From: Cryptomeria japonica | Lineage: Eukaryota; Streptophyta; Pinopsida; Cupressales; Cupressaceae | DNA length: 64,000 nt | Reading direction: 5' to 3' | Assembly (NCBI RefSeq): GCF_030272615.1 | Contig: NC_081409.1 | Span: 653,452,468 to 653,516,467, forward strand | Shown: one piece after another, positions 21,293-33,249 of the stretch | Layout: each line of letters opens with the position of its first letter | How positions within the stretch are numbered: position 1 is the stretch's first letter | Position numbers and translations under genes: made by a program | The notes under the pieces: model-generated | The model's database searches: none | Seen by the model: only the letters and a program-made list of their open reading frames with translations | What the model was told of the DNA's origin: nothing

Positions 21293-22125
21293 GATAGGTA
21301 ATGGGTTGTAACCAAAAAATTTACTTATTATATTAAATTTAATTTACAATCCCAGTCCAATCAAGCATAGGGGCAAGGAAGAACCAGGAAGAAAACCTCT
21401 AGTTGTAGTTTGTGTATTCCTAAGACTATAGTAAATACATCAAATGCTTGTGTCCATTCCCATACATGAAAATTTATACACAAACATATTCCACAGACCC
21501 CATCCTAATTTATGCACAGTTTCCCTGATTACAATGTTTGTTAATGAAAAAAAACCATATTGTTAAACCCTTGGGACCCTTAATAATCTTCAAAAAAGAG
21601 AAAATAGGATCCTTCTACATTAAATCATCTATTAGCTAGACTCTCAGTTAAATAGGGATCTTCACCAAGAGTGACACGAATGCCTGTACTTTAACTATTG
21701 AAAACCTAAAGTCACTTGTTAGCTAAAATAAAGAAGCAATATATAAGAACCTGCGATGAGAAGAGACACTTCCGAATCAAATACAAACATAAAAGAAACA
21801 TTAAACAAGTGATCTTTTCCTATAAAGAGATTCATAATCACCACAAGAGATTATAAAAAATATATCCCACTTGATAATTTACATCACAAAGAGCACATGT
21901 AAATCTTCAAGCCAAGGAACCATATGCTTATCCAATAACCAAACCCCAAAGTCATTAAAATATTTTGAGCTTAAGCTAACATTTCAATATCCTCTATAGT
22001 TATTTTTAAAGAGATCTTGAGAAGCTAAAAGCTCACCATGAAGCATGATGACTAACACAGTTTGAGCTAATAGTCCAACCCAAAACCGGGAATCATATCC
22101 ACCAAATAGTAGGAATAAGATAGGT
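21285..22125 (-). mobile_element. Possible 3' end of a LINE on the minus strand
   Basis: Read on the minus strand, the left edge ends '...cattacctatcaaaaaataaataaaa', an A-rich tail like plant L1-type LINE ends. There is no readable reverse transcriptase upstream on that strand within the next 800 bases, and no target-site duplication was found. This is a weak call; the rest of the interval shows no coding signal. Confidence 0.25.
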
Positions 22126-22129
22126 GAAA

Positions 22130-22929
<800 letters not shown>

Positions 22930-24184
22930 CAATATATATGAAAATACTCAAAATCATATAGCCAGTATCCCTACATTTGGAGAACAACATATCAAACAAC
23001 ATTGTTACAACTCTAATATAAACTCCCTTTATAAATTATGATTAAGTCTAGAAAATTAAACTAAAACGAGTCTATGAACTAATGAACATTTCTGAAACTA
23101 TAAAATAGACCAGTTCTAGTAGGACTAGCTCCCACCATATACTCCTCTATTTCCATATTAAAGCTATCTCAAAAACCAATTAACTGGATAAAATAATATT
23201 AAAGTAAAACTCTCTTGCTAAGTACGAAGGGCTATAAAAATAGAAATTCAACCATCCACCTTTTGTATAATCCTAAATCCATCATAGTGAACTAAATTCC
23301 AAATAAAATAAACTCAGAGAACCTAGAGAGACATTCCTTAAAACCATAAAACCTTCCCATAAGTACCTGTTTGTATTATATCAAAATGTAGGCTCATAAT
23401 CACTTAACCAAAATTAGCCTTTACTATGTATTCTTTAGAGTCAAGACAACAAAAGCCAAGACGAGATGAATATCACCCAATAGTAAAAGCATATAATGCA
23501 AGATAGTCTATAATTCTATATAGAGTTTACTAGTCTGCACAGACTCAATCTATAAACACCACAGACAATTTGGATTTAAAATACAAAAATAAGCATAAAC
23601 AAAATTGCGCAAGGGCTTATCTAACCAAGAAGCTCCAAGTTTTATTGCTTCAGAGCTCTAAGGCCAATGAGATTGTGGTCTTTAGCCTTCAACCTAGGAG
23701 CTGAAGGGCCTGCTACATCCTATGCCATATTTGTGTTTTCCACTAGAACTCCTTGAGCCTTCTTTGTTCCTCACTTAACCTTTGTTGTCTTAATTATCAC
23801 CAGCGAAAGGACTTGCACCTTCTCCATTGCCACACTTGAAAAGGATTTCAAAGTTTCAAATCCTTCAGCCCTAAGGTAATTAACCCACTAATTTCTATTT
23901 TCTCGAGCCTTCTTCACATGTAGTCATTTGAGAACAAAGTCTGCATTCCTCATAGTAACTACCCTTCATTTTTTAAAGGCCATTTTGTAGCTAATTACAA
24001 ATAGTGTCGCTATACAATACGAACATCCTGCCCACTACCTATGCCTGCTTCTACCTCATAGTCCTCTAGAAATGGAATCCTTGTGTATTCATCCACACTA
24101 CCCGTAGCACACTACAAGTTGCCTAAAAACTCCTCTCTGAAAACATTGCTTAATTGAATTACCTCATGCTTCTTGATGCCTACC
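22930..24184. other. Unassigned AT-rich spacer with possible coding remnant near its right end
   Basis: No retroelement domain was recognised. At about 24010-24180, read on the minus strand, there is a short text 'KKHEVIQLSNVFREEFLGNL' and, after a stop, 'DEYTRIPFLEDYEVEAGIGS' that looks like decayed protein sequence. I cannot place it in a family. The spacer ends where F's LTR begins. Confidence 0.3.
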
Positions 24185-24962
24185 TGATGTAGGAGCATCC
24201 CTAGTTCATAGAAATCTTACATCTAGGAAAATATTTCCTTTTTGTTTTGCTTTTTATTTGCAGTTTCATCATTTTTTTTTGCATGTCTTGGATTTGGCTC
24301 ACTGGAACCTATGGAGTTGGACTTTTCTTGAATAACTAATCATCTTCCTTATTTCCAAATGCTGGAGCATTTGGATCATTTTCTGGCAAGTTATCGCTAC
24401 TAGTTTCCAAGACAATTTTCTGTTACCGGTTGCCTGGACCTATTTGCATTGGTGATCTACCGGATCCCTTCCATAGCTTGCAAAGCCCTGAGCATTGATT
24501 CTGATGTTCCTTGGCATGTGGCTGACCTTTTCCCATGATTTACACTTCATCCTTTGGATTTTCTATAGGACTTTCTTTGGCGGAGGCCGACCTTGTTGGT
24601 TTTGCATGTTAGGTTTTGTTCTTTGGGTTTTGATCCCTTTTTTGGGCCGACCGAATTCCCTTGGATCATATAAATCATTGTAATAGATCATTAGAATGTA
24701 ATCAAAGTTAGACTAAGCATAGAAGATAGATCTTAAGATTTGAGGTCCCGGTTGTGACCTGTTCTATCTTTTGACCATGTTTTAGCAGGCACGTGAGTCA
24801 GTTTGTGTAACCCAGCTGTTACCGGTTGTTTGTAATTATTTTTCATGATATAGTTCAATCTATTCTACATTGCCTCCATCATGTCCCTATTTTTTCGTTG
24901 TGTTTACTCTTGCTGACTGGTTTGGACTGATATCTTTGATGTCCTTCCTAGCCGATGACTAC
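24185..24962 (+). mobile_element. Element F 5' LTR
   Basis: It begins TGATGTAGGAGCATCCCT, as in A's LTR, and ends CTACTTCA just before the primer site, about 778 bp. A's landmarks recur in diverged form. F's 3' LTR is absent because the element is joined to G' sequence at about 28373. Confidence 0.7.
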
Positions 24963-24966
24963 TTCA

Positions 24967-24981
24967 AATGGTATCAAAGTA
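24967..24981 (+). promoter_or_regulatory. Primer binding site of element F
   Basis: TGGTATCAAAGTAAG lies a few bases after the LTR end, the same initiator-Met-like type as in element A. Confidence 0.7.
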
Positions 24982-25075
24982 AGCTTTCATTCTGGAGATT
25001 GCATTGTCATGAGAATTTTGTTGTAGGGTGGTGGACTCTGGATCCAACCTATAACTACAGAGGACTGGCGTAAAG

Positions 25076-25962
25076 ATGGCACGAAGAGGAACTAGGAATG
25101 GTGGAGCGCATGGGAATTCATAACCTATTGTGATGGAAATATTGCAAGGAATAGCAACCCAGTTGGAAGTCGTGGAGACAACCCAGAGAAGAGGCTGACA
25201 CATTGAAGATGTAAGTGAAGATGAAGGAGAGGAAGCATCGACAAAACAAGTAAACCAACCGACAGTTGATCTGGATGAGGAAAGGTTTTTGAGGGTTTTG
25301 AGTAGGATGAATACTAAACCTCATTTTACCCCACTAGAATATGATGGAAAGTCAGATTTGGATGAATTGATGGATTGGATCTCAGAGATGGAGAAATATT
25401 TTGATTTGGAAAACACTACAGAAGAAAGGAACATGAAATATGCCTGTACCCGGTTGAAAGGTCATGCATCTCTTTGGTGGGAGCATTTGTAGGTTGATAG
25501 ATAGAGAAGAGGTAAAAAAAGATCAAGACATGGGATCGGATGATTGTTAGGTTGAAATCAAAATTTATGCTAGCTGATCATCATGTGAATCTGTTTTGAA
25601 AGTTGCAAAATTTAAGACAGAAGGAATCTAGTGTGAAGGAATATGCTGAAGCATTTTACAAGTTGAATATCAGATCTAGACATCTTGATGATGAAGTTGA
25701 ACAAGTGGCAAGATATTTTAATGGATTGAGGGTTTCTATAGAAGATGAACTTAGTTTGATCAAATTACAAAGTTTTGAAGAGGCTTACTAGTATGCCCTA
25801 AAGGTAGAAGAGAAACTAGACAAAAGACATGAATAAAGGCAGAGAGGTAGAGGTGGAAGGTTTTTCGAAGGAATATTTCAAGGAGGAAGAGGATATACCA
25901 GAGGTAGAGTAACTTGTATGGATGAGAACAAGGACAAGGAAGTAAGGAAAGAAGGTAATTCA
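25076..25962 (+). pseudogene. Element F gag (decayed)
   Basis: It opens with ATG and 'MARRGTRNGG', and is read through stops into the acidic segment and the capsid text 'FTPLEYDGKSDLDELMDWIS' and 'YACTRLKGHASLWWEHL' (to 25489). It continues in another frame at 25603-25791 with 'QKESSVKEYAEAFYKLNIRS'. A basic Gly-rich segment (about 25840-25930) precedes the zinc knuckle. Stops are mainly TAG and TAA at positions where the A copy has Gln. Capsid for RNA packaging, inactive. Confidence 0.75.
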
Positions 25963-25972
25963 TACCAAAAAG

Positions 25973-26570
25973 ATGATAGAAATTTCTATCGAAGGAGAGA
26001 ACCGAATGGCTACTAGAATGAGAGTTTTGGAAAAGATGATAGAAGATAAGACAAGAGAATATTTAGAGGAACTTGATTTCAGTGTGGAGGAGAAGGACAT
26101 CATGCTTTTGAGTATAAGAAGACACATAATACTGGAAGAGCAGCAGTGGTGGAAGAAAACCCCACCAGATTGGATAATAAACTAGAAGATGGAGAACTAT
26201 TGATGATGAGGAGAGCTTTGTGTCATACCGGGAGAGATGAAGAGTCCTTGCAGAGAAAGAATTTGTTCAAGACTAGATGTAAGGTATCCGGTAAGTGCTA
26301 TAAATTTGTTATTGATAGTGGTAGTTCAGATAATCTTGTTTCATAAGATATGGTGAATAAGTTGAATTTGGAAAGATTGAAGCACCCTAAGCCTTATTAG
26401 ATAGCATGGATTTAGGATGAACATAAGTTGTTAGTAAGTGAGCAATGTTTAGTGAAATTGAAAATTGGGAATTATCATGATGAAGTCTTGTGTGATATTA
26501 TGCCTATGGATATTTGTCATCTCTTGTTGGGTAGACCTTGACAGTTTGGCAGAGAGGCAATACATGATGG
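25973..26570 (+). pseudogene. Element F zinc knuckle and protease (decayed)
   Basis: A knuckle-like Cys/Gly/His segment lies near 26080-26125. The protease has 'CYKFVIDSGSSDNLVS' with D-S-G at 26314-26322, a stop soon after, then 'CHLLLGRPW' near 26517-26543. This is the normal Ty3 order gag-PR before RT. Confidence 0.7.
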
Positions 26571-26592
26571 GAGGAACAATACATACAGTATT

Positions 26593-27740
26593 GTGGCCAA
26601 TGGGATGAAGCAAACCTTATTTCCCTTGGAAGAATGTTTGGAGAGTGAAGTCTATACGAATGCTAGAATCTATTTGGTGGATGGAAGGAAATTCATAGAT
26701 GGATTAAGACATGAGAATGCGTGTTTTTCCTTAGTTCCTAAGAAGACTGAGAATCCGAAGCATGAAGAGGAACAAACGGAAGAGATAAAAGATTTCTTGA
26801 TAGAATATGAGGACATCATTTCAGATAATGTACTTGATAGATTGCCACCTATGATAAGTATCACTCATTGCATGGACCTACTTCCTGGAGCTATCTTTCC
26901 TAACAAAGTTGCACACTAGATGACACCGATAGAGAAAGAAGAGCTTAATAAACAAGTGCAGGAGCTATTAAAGAAAGTTTTAATCATAGAAAGTTTGAGC
27001 CCTTGTAGAGTACCAATAGTATTAGCACCTAAGAAGAATGGAGAGTGGAGAATGTATACCAATTCTAGAGCAATAAACAAGATCACAATGAAATACTAGT
27101 TTTCTTTGCCTAGGATGGATGACATAATAGACTATTTGAGTGGAGCCAAATACTTTTAAAAGATAGACTTGAAGAGTGGATATCATTAGATTAGGATCAA
27201 AGAAGGAGATGAGTGGAAGACAACATTCAAGACAAATAGAGGATGGTATGAATGGTTGGTGATGCCTTTTGGGTTAACTAATGAGCCGAGTACTTTCATG
27301 AGGCTGATGAACGATGTATTGAAGAAATTTTTGGGTAAGTTTGTTATTGTATATTTGGATGATATTCTGATTTTTTAGTATGACAAATGAGGAGCATTTG
27401 TTGCTTTTGAGATAACTTTTGTAGAGGTTGAGGGAAGAAAAGCTGTTGATAAATCTTAAGAAGTGTACTTTCATAAAAGATGAGTTAGTCTATTTTGGAT
27501 TTGTGATATCTGAGGATGGTTTGAAGATGGACCCTAAGAAAGTAAAAGCAATTGTTTAGTGGCCTACACTGGAAAGCATTGGAGAGGTAAGATAATTTCA
27601 TAGATTGGATAGTTTCTATCAAAAGTTCATCAGAAATTTCAGTTCAGTTTGTAACCCTATGATTGAGACCATGAGGGGAGATCAAAAGGAATTCAAGTGG
27701 ACCACTGGAGAAAACAAAAGTTTTGAACTATTGAAATAGA
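26593..27740 (+). pseudogene. Element F reverse transcriptase (decayed)
   Basis: The PR-RT linker (26593-26919) is open. RT follows with 'IVLAPKKNGEWRMYTNSRAI', 'KIDLKSGYH', '[20 protein letters not shown]' and the catalytic box Y-L-D-D at 27352-27363 ('[10 protein letters not shown]'). At least five TAG or TAA stops replace probable Gln codons. The frame is lost after about 27380, where the connection region continues in another frame. The polymerase box is intact but the gene cannot make a full product. Confidence 0.8.
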
Positions 27741-27742
27741 AG

Positions 27743-28315
27743 GTGACTGAGCAGCCTGTGTTGGCTCTATTGGATTTCAGTAAAGTATTTCAAGTGGAAT
27801 GTGATGCAAGTGGAACATCAATAGGAGGAGTCTTGAGTCAGGAAGGGAGAGCAGTAGCTTATTTTAGTGAGAAATTAAATGATGCCCAGAGGATATATTT
27901 AGTGTATGATCAAGATTTTTATGCCATAGTCCAAGCCTTGAAGAAGTGGACACATTACCTATTTCCTAAGGAGTTTGTGTTGTATATGGATCATCAAGCC
28001 TTACAATATTTGAACAATTAGAGTAAGTTGAATCAGAGACATATGAGATGGGTAGAATTTTTGTAGAGTTACACCTTTGTGTTGAAGCATAGAAGTGGGA
28101 AATCAAATAAAGTTGTTGATGCATTGAGTAGGAGAAGGAATTTGCTGACAAAGATGAGAGTGACAGTATTAGGATTTGACAAATTGAAGACCTTGTATGA
28201 TGATGCCCCAGATTTTGCAGAACCTTGGAGAGTATGTAGAGAACTGGTTATAGTAGATAGAAGCAAGTGGTTAGATTACTTGATTCAGGATGGGATGTTA
28301 TTCAAAGGAATATAG
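27743..28315 (+). pseudogene. Element F RNase H (decayed)
   Basis: A Ty3-type RNase H follows the RT: '[20 protein letters not shown]' (first catalytic Asp), '[14 protein letters not shown]', '[11 protein letters not shown]' and 'SNKVVDALSR' (last Asp). One TAG near 28021 splits the frame. After 'RSKWLDYLIQDGMLFKGI' the expected integrase zinc finger should begin, but the text breaks off at the duplication near 28316. Confidence 0.75.
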
Positions 28316-28372
28316 TTGTGCTTACCTAAGAGTTTTATGAGTTCTAGTTGTGCTTACCTAATAGTTCCATGC
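28316..28372 (+). repeat. Short tandem duplication at the F/G' junction
   Basis: 'tagttgtgcttacctaaga' and 'tagttgtgcttacctaata' lie about 31 bases apart, directly before the point where sequence similarity changes from F to G. The duplicated segment is the start of F's integrase region. Confidence 0.6.
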
Positions 28373-29214
28373 AAGATTATCTCAGATAGAGACTCCCTCT
28401 TCATTTCTTCCTTTTGGAAGGCATTGTAGGCAGCAGTGGGTACCAGACTCAACTTTAGTACAACCTATCATCCAGAAATGAATGGATAGATAGAGAGGGT
28501 AAACTAGGTGTTAGAAGAAATTATCTGTATGTACATCATGGATCATCAGACCAGATGGGAAGAGTACCTTCCTTTGGTAGAGTTTTCCTATAATAATGGG
28601 CATCACACTTCCTTGGGGATGCCACCTTTTCTGGCTTTGTACAAAAGACCTTGTAGGACACTTTAAGTTGGGACCACATAGAGGATAGAGTAGCTATTGG
28701 TCCTCAGATAGTTCTTGATATGGAGTAGTAGCTGGTTTTGATTAGACAATGGCTTAGAGAGGCACAAGATAGGCAGAAGAATTATGCAGATGTAAAGAGG
28801 ATAGATCATAGATTCATGGTTGGGGATAGAGTCTTCTTGAGAGTGCGACCGCATAAGAGTCCAATCCATTATGGAAAGGGTTCTAAGCTTGCACCTCATT
28901 TTGTCGGACCATTTGAGATCCTTGAGAGGATAGGACCAGTTGCATATCGTCTATCTTTTCCACCTAGCCTGTCACACATCCATGATGTGTCTCATGTATC
29001 AGTTCCGAGGAAGTACATTTATGATGAGTCTCATATTCTAGATTGGGATTCCATGCAGGGGGATTTGGATGGGCAGCTAGCTTTGGAGCCCATCTGCATT
29101 TTGGCTCGTCGGATGCTGTCTCTTCAAGGTTGAGAGCTGGACAAAGTTAGGGTCCAGTGGGATTGTTATGATGAGGTTACGACATCATTGGAGGATGCAT
29201 CACAGATGAGAATG
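28373..29214 (+). pseudogene. G' integrase C-terminal half and chromodomain remnant
   Basis: It matches element G from about 44052 onward at high similarity: 'IISDRDSLF' (second catalytic Asp), 'VNQVLEEIICMYIMDHQTRW', then in other frames 'FMVGDRVFLRVRPHKSPIHY' and 'LSHIHDVSHVSVPRKYIYDE' (28738-29133). The integrase zinc finger and first catalytic Asp are missing because the preceding DNA belongs to F. The chromodomain portion near 29090-29210 is broken, and the end of it, with the polypurine tract, is deleted relative to G. Confidence 0.75.
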
Positions 29215-30769
29215 TGTAAAGTGAGATGTATAGGAAAATTATTCCATGTGACCATGGAAACTATTCGAAGAATCAAGCCTAGACCTATGTGCATTTATGA
29301 AGCCAAGGGTTGTCTATTTGGAGAGGCAACACCCCATTTGTAAATGTGTTTTAATTTGTAAATGTTTATGCTTGGATGTGTGTTTAATTTAAAAATTATT
29401 TAATTTATTAATTCTAAAAAAGGGACATTGTCATGTGTATTTTAGTCATGTGTAATTCTTTTTGTGGTGTCACTTGACACGTGTTGTAAAGTGAGCTCAC
29501 AATGAAATGTCCCTTGGAAGGAATTGGTGTTACCAATGCATTTTTCAATTATCCTAGTATGGTCCCAAGAAAGTCTTGGATAGGGAGCCATTAGAAAGGT
29601 CAACTTAGGGTTGACCCGTAGGTAACCTTTGGGTGAGTTTCTAGAGGGTTAAACTAAATCCTAGGGTAAAGTTAGGGGCATTTTTAGTAGGTGATATGAT
29701 GTACCTATAGAGGAAGGCCAAATTTAGCTATGTGTCCACTCCCTAGGGACTTTTTAGTCACCCCAAAAGTTGAGTTTTCCAAGTTGCCCGAATTTTAACT
29801 TTTGAGGAGCCTAACTAGGTTAGACAACCCTCCTCATTGGTGACATTTCTCTTCCCCATTCCTTTTTACATTTTTGAGGTGCCTTGGCTAGAGAGTTTTT
29901 AGGGTGTTGGGAAGACCAACCTATAAACATCCTTCATCCTTCCCAAGAGGGTTGCCAAGAGTGAGGAGAGCCTTCTTAGGGAATAGTTTGGAAGGGAGAA
30001 GTTTGATCACCCACTCTCCATTTTTGGAGACATAGATTTTCTTAAGTTTGGTTCTTGGATTGGGAAGTTTTTGGCCACATCTTGTAAGGAAAAGGAAGTG
30101 GATTTGGGCAGCTCTTCTACAACTTCTATTCATTCTTTTTGGCAGATTGAAGGTTGTTTGGTTTACTATTTCATGTTGTTGCTTTGATTTTTGAAAAGAT
30201 TGTTTGTTGTGGTTGTTTTCCCATTGTTGATTTATTAGTACGTTTAGGAAGATTTTGGGTTCTTCCTTTTGTGTTTGTGTTATTGTGGTTTTATGATATT
30301 GTTTTGGGATTTTTCAAGGCAAAACTCACCCTTGGGAGGGTAGAGTGGCCTTGGGGTGAAGGCCTGTCTGACAAACTTTGAGTGTAGAGGCTCTCTTTGG
30401 AAGAGAGTGATTTATAAGGGGTTATGAGACCCTTGCTGTAGAGTGTTTTGTTTATGCAATGAGGGTCATAAGGGAATTTTCTTGGCTTGTATGCCTTGGC
30501 GGACATAAGGAATTGTTGGGACAAGTTTGGAACTTGTGGATGTCCTTCTTGGTAGCCTTGCAATGACATTTTGTTCTCCTACTTGTAGAAATCTCCTCTA
30601 GGTATTTGGTCCACCTTCACCCCACTTGGAACATCACATAAGTGATGTTGTTTATCCTTGGGTTGGGTGTGTGAATATTGTGAGTTTTCTTGCTAGTATG
30701 TATATTGATTATGTATCTCCCATTTAGCCTTGGTTCTCCTAGCTCGGGGGTGGGTTCTTGTAAGCCTAG
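29215..30769 (+). mobile_element. G' downstream (LTR-like) segment
   Basis: It corresponds nearly collinearly to 45308-46863 after element G (1555 versus about 1557 bp). About 410 bp present in G are missing at its left edge. Landmarks include 'ttattccatgtgaccatgg', 'gaggtgccttggctagagag' and 'ggcttgtatgccttgg'. It lies after the integrase and after the polypurine tract in G, so it is probably LTR sequence, but the matching 5' LTR end of G (39438-40065) does not obviously align with it. Confidence 0.5.
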
Positions 30770-31233
30770 ATGTTGATTGGGCAAGCAACATAGATGATAG
30801 GAAAAGCACAAGTGTTGGAGCTTTCTTTTTAGGAGAAAGACTAGTGAGATGGCTTAGTAAGAAACAAGGATGTATCTCACAGTCAATAGCAGAAGCTGAA
30901 TATGTTTCTATAGCATTGAATTGTACCAATATAGTATGGATCAAGCAACTATTGGAAGGTATAAATGAGAAAGTTACCAAGCTAGTAACTATATTTTATG
31001 ATAATACGAGTGCCATTAACATTTCAAAGAATTTTGTAATGCACTCTAAGACAAAACATATCGCTATAAAGTATCATTATCAAAGAGAAGAAGTTCAAGA
31101 GAAGAAAGTTGTGCTCGAATATATCAGTTCAAAGGAGCAATTAGCAGACATCTTCACAAAGCCACTACCAAGGGACACTTTTGAGTATCTTAGAAGCAAG
31201 TTAGGGGTCCTACCCCTATCTTCTACTCACTGA
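30770..31233 (+). pseudogene. Copia RNase H fragment (K', tail of a second K copy)
   Basis: An open frame of about 155 codons is nearly identical to the last part of K's RNase H at 36904-37366: 'DWASNIDDRKSTS', 'EAEYVSIALNCTNI', 'LADIFTKPLPRD', 'FEYLRSKLGVLPLSSTH'. It begins abruptly at the junction with G' sequence ('...taagcctag' then 'atgttgattggg') and so lacks the start of the domain. The frame happens to run upstream into G' sequence. It is a remnant, not a gene. Confidence 0.8.
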
Positions 31234-31706
31234 CAGAGTTTGGTGAAAGAATCAGTTCGATGAATCTATAGAATATTATGTGTGGATTAATGTTGATTTA
31301 CACACTTTAGAAGGTTTTCTAAAAGTGTGCAGGAAATAGTGAATAGAGACAAGTTGCTCTGACCGAGACTAAGATGATACACAACAAGGCAAATCACTTC
31401 ACAGAGGAAGAAATCATGATTTAGATCTTTTAATTTTTGGCATTGTTGTCAAAGGGGGAGAAGACTAAATGGTAAAATCCTAAATGAAGAAGATAACAGA
31501 AGACTAATGACCTACAAAAGGGAGAAGACTAAATGCAAGACAACAGCTCAGAAGCCTAATGAAAAAGGGAGAAGACTTTAGGAGATTTTAACAACTCAAG
31601 GATAACAGGAGAAGTCTAACAGAAATCTGAATCCGAATCAATTTGAATATCTTGTTGGTATTACCATTTAAAAGTTGGGTTTTCCATCAATGCCAAAGGG
31701 GGAGAT
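31234..31706 (+). mobile_element. K' 3' non-coding region with polypurine tract
   Basis: It aligns with 37367-37851 of K, with small indels. It ends in the polypurine tract 'aaagggggagat' directly before the LTR. Confidence 0.8.
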
Positions 31707-33185
31707 TGTTGGCATTTCAATAGAAGGAGATGGTTGATATTCATTAAGGATATTGAGAAGGTTGTTGAAGATTATTTGATATAACTGAAAAAAGATTATA
31801 ACTATCTTTATAGCATTATTTTGCAATTGATGCCAACAAATTGATTTTCTGATTCAGTATAATGTTGCCATATATTAAGAAGTATGTTTTGATGAGTATT
31901 AAGTGGTCGGTAAAAGACACAAAAAGAATGTGATAAGAAAGGGGAGAAATAAGATATTCAATGGGCAACTATTATCGAGTTAGATAATGATGAGATGTGA
32001 TGTTTAGATTGTTTTTATATCCTACATATGTTGTTGATTGTAAGGTTAATACTATACTATGTCACCAACCAAAGAACCTAGTCGGTAAACCCTAATGTTA
32101 TCGATATCGGTTAATGAAGGCAGAATGTCTACTGAGCAAAGTTTAGTATTTACTAAGTTGCAACCGAGTTGTGACAGATCACATTGGATGGATAAAAGTA
32201 TTATTTAATGACGGACAATGATGAGCTGGAGTTGATTAAATGATTGGCATGCCATGCATGAAGTTTATTAAGGATCTATTGCAATGGGAGATCAGCAGGA
32301 AGATCTACAGTGCAAATTGAATCGCAATAACCTTGTGCAAGTTCCAAGAAGGGAATGCAAGTCCCAAGGCGAGGTAAAACATTTTCAGATCGAAAGATGC
32401 ATTGAACCTAGTCAAGATTGAAGATCTGATGTCTAAGATTGATCATAGGAAATGTGATCAAGGAGATTCAGCAGTTAGCAAATTATTTATAAATAAGAAA
32501 TTATTGATGAACAATGTATGCAGGCAACTGTAAGCACAGGGATTCTACATAGTGATTACCGAGCATAGAAGCTTGAAGACCTGTTTGAATAATAGAGTAG
32601 GGAGCCTAGCAGAGGGACAAGATAAGTCCCATGACAAGATTGTTTTGAGAAAATAAGAATCTGCTTTAGCATTTAAAATGTGAAGTTGCAGACATATTTA
32701 TTATTGTTGTTTATTTTGTAAGTGACAGAAAATCTCTTAATCGAGTGGACTTAACAGTCTTATTTGTAAACCCTCTAGCAAGGTAACATTCTAAATGAGT
32801 GTTTGAAATCCTTTAACAAGGTCACTTCTAACAAAGTGAAGATCCTAACAGATCTGAGGGAAATCCCTTAACTGGGTCACATCTAGTAATGTGTTTGTAA
32901 TCTTTGACGAGATTTGCTTTTAACCGAGCATACTCTAGAAGAGTATATTTCTTAGTTGGTTCAAAATCCCATAGTGGTTTTTCCCTATTTGGTTTTCCAC
33001 ATTAAATCTGGTGTTATATGTGTTATGATGATTATGTGTTTATGAGTTAGCATGTTTAGCAGTTTTTGGTTATATTGCTGAAGTATAAGTTACTGAGGTT
33101 GAATTTGTTGATTTCTTGGAAGATTAAGTTTGTATGATTCACCCCCCCCTCTCATCTTGTTAGCTATTGTCATGAGAACTTTACA
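31707..33185 (+). mobile_element. Copia element K left LTR (shared with K')
   Basis: It starts TGTTGGCATTTC and ends CTTTACA, 1479 bp, the same length as the right LTR. It has both a polypurine tract upstream (from K') and a primer site downstream (from K), so it is simultaneously the 3' LTR of K' and the 5' LTR of K. About 6% divergence from the right LTR over the first 300 bases. Confidence 0.85.
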
Positions 33186-33187
33186 AT

Positions 33188-33200
33188 TGGTATCAAAGGT
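33188..33200 (+). promoter_or_regulatory. Primer binding site of element K
   Basis: TGGTATCAAAGGT starts three bases after the LTR end. It matches the initiator-Met type typical of plant Copia elements. Confidence 0.8.
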
Positions 33201-33249
33201 TTGGACTCCAAAAGAAAATTTTAAAGGTACTTGAGGCAAAGATCTGAAG

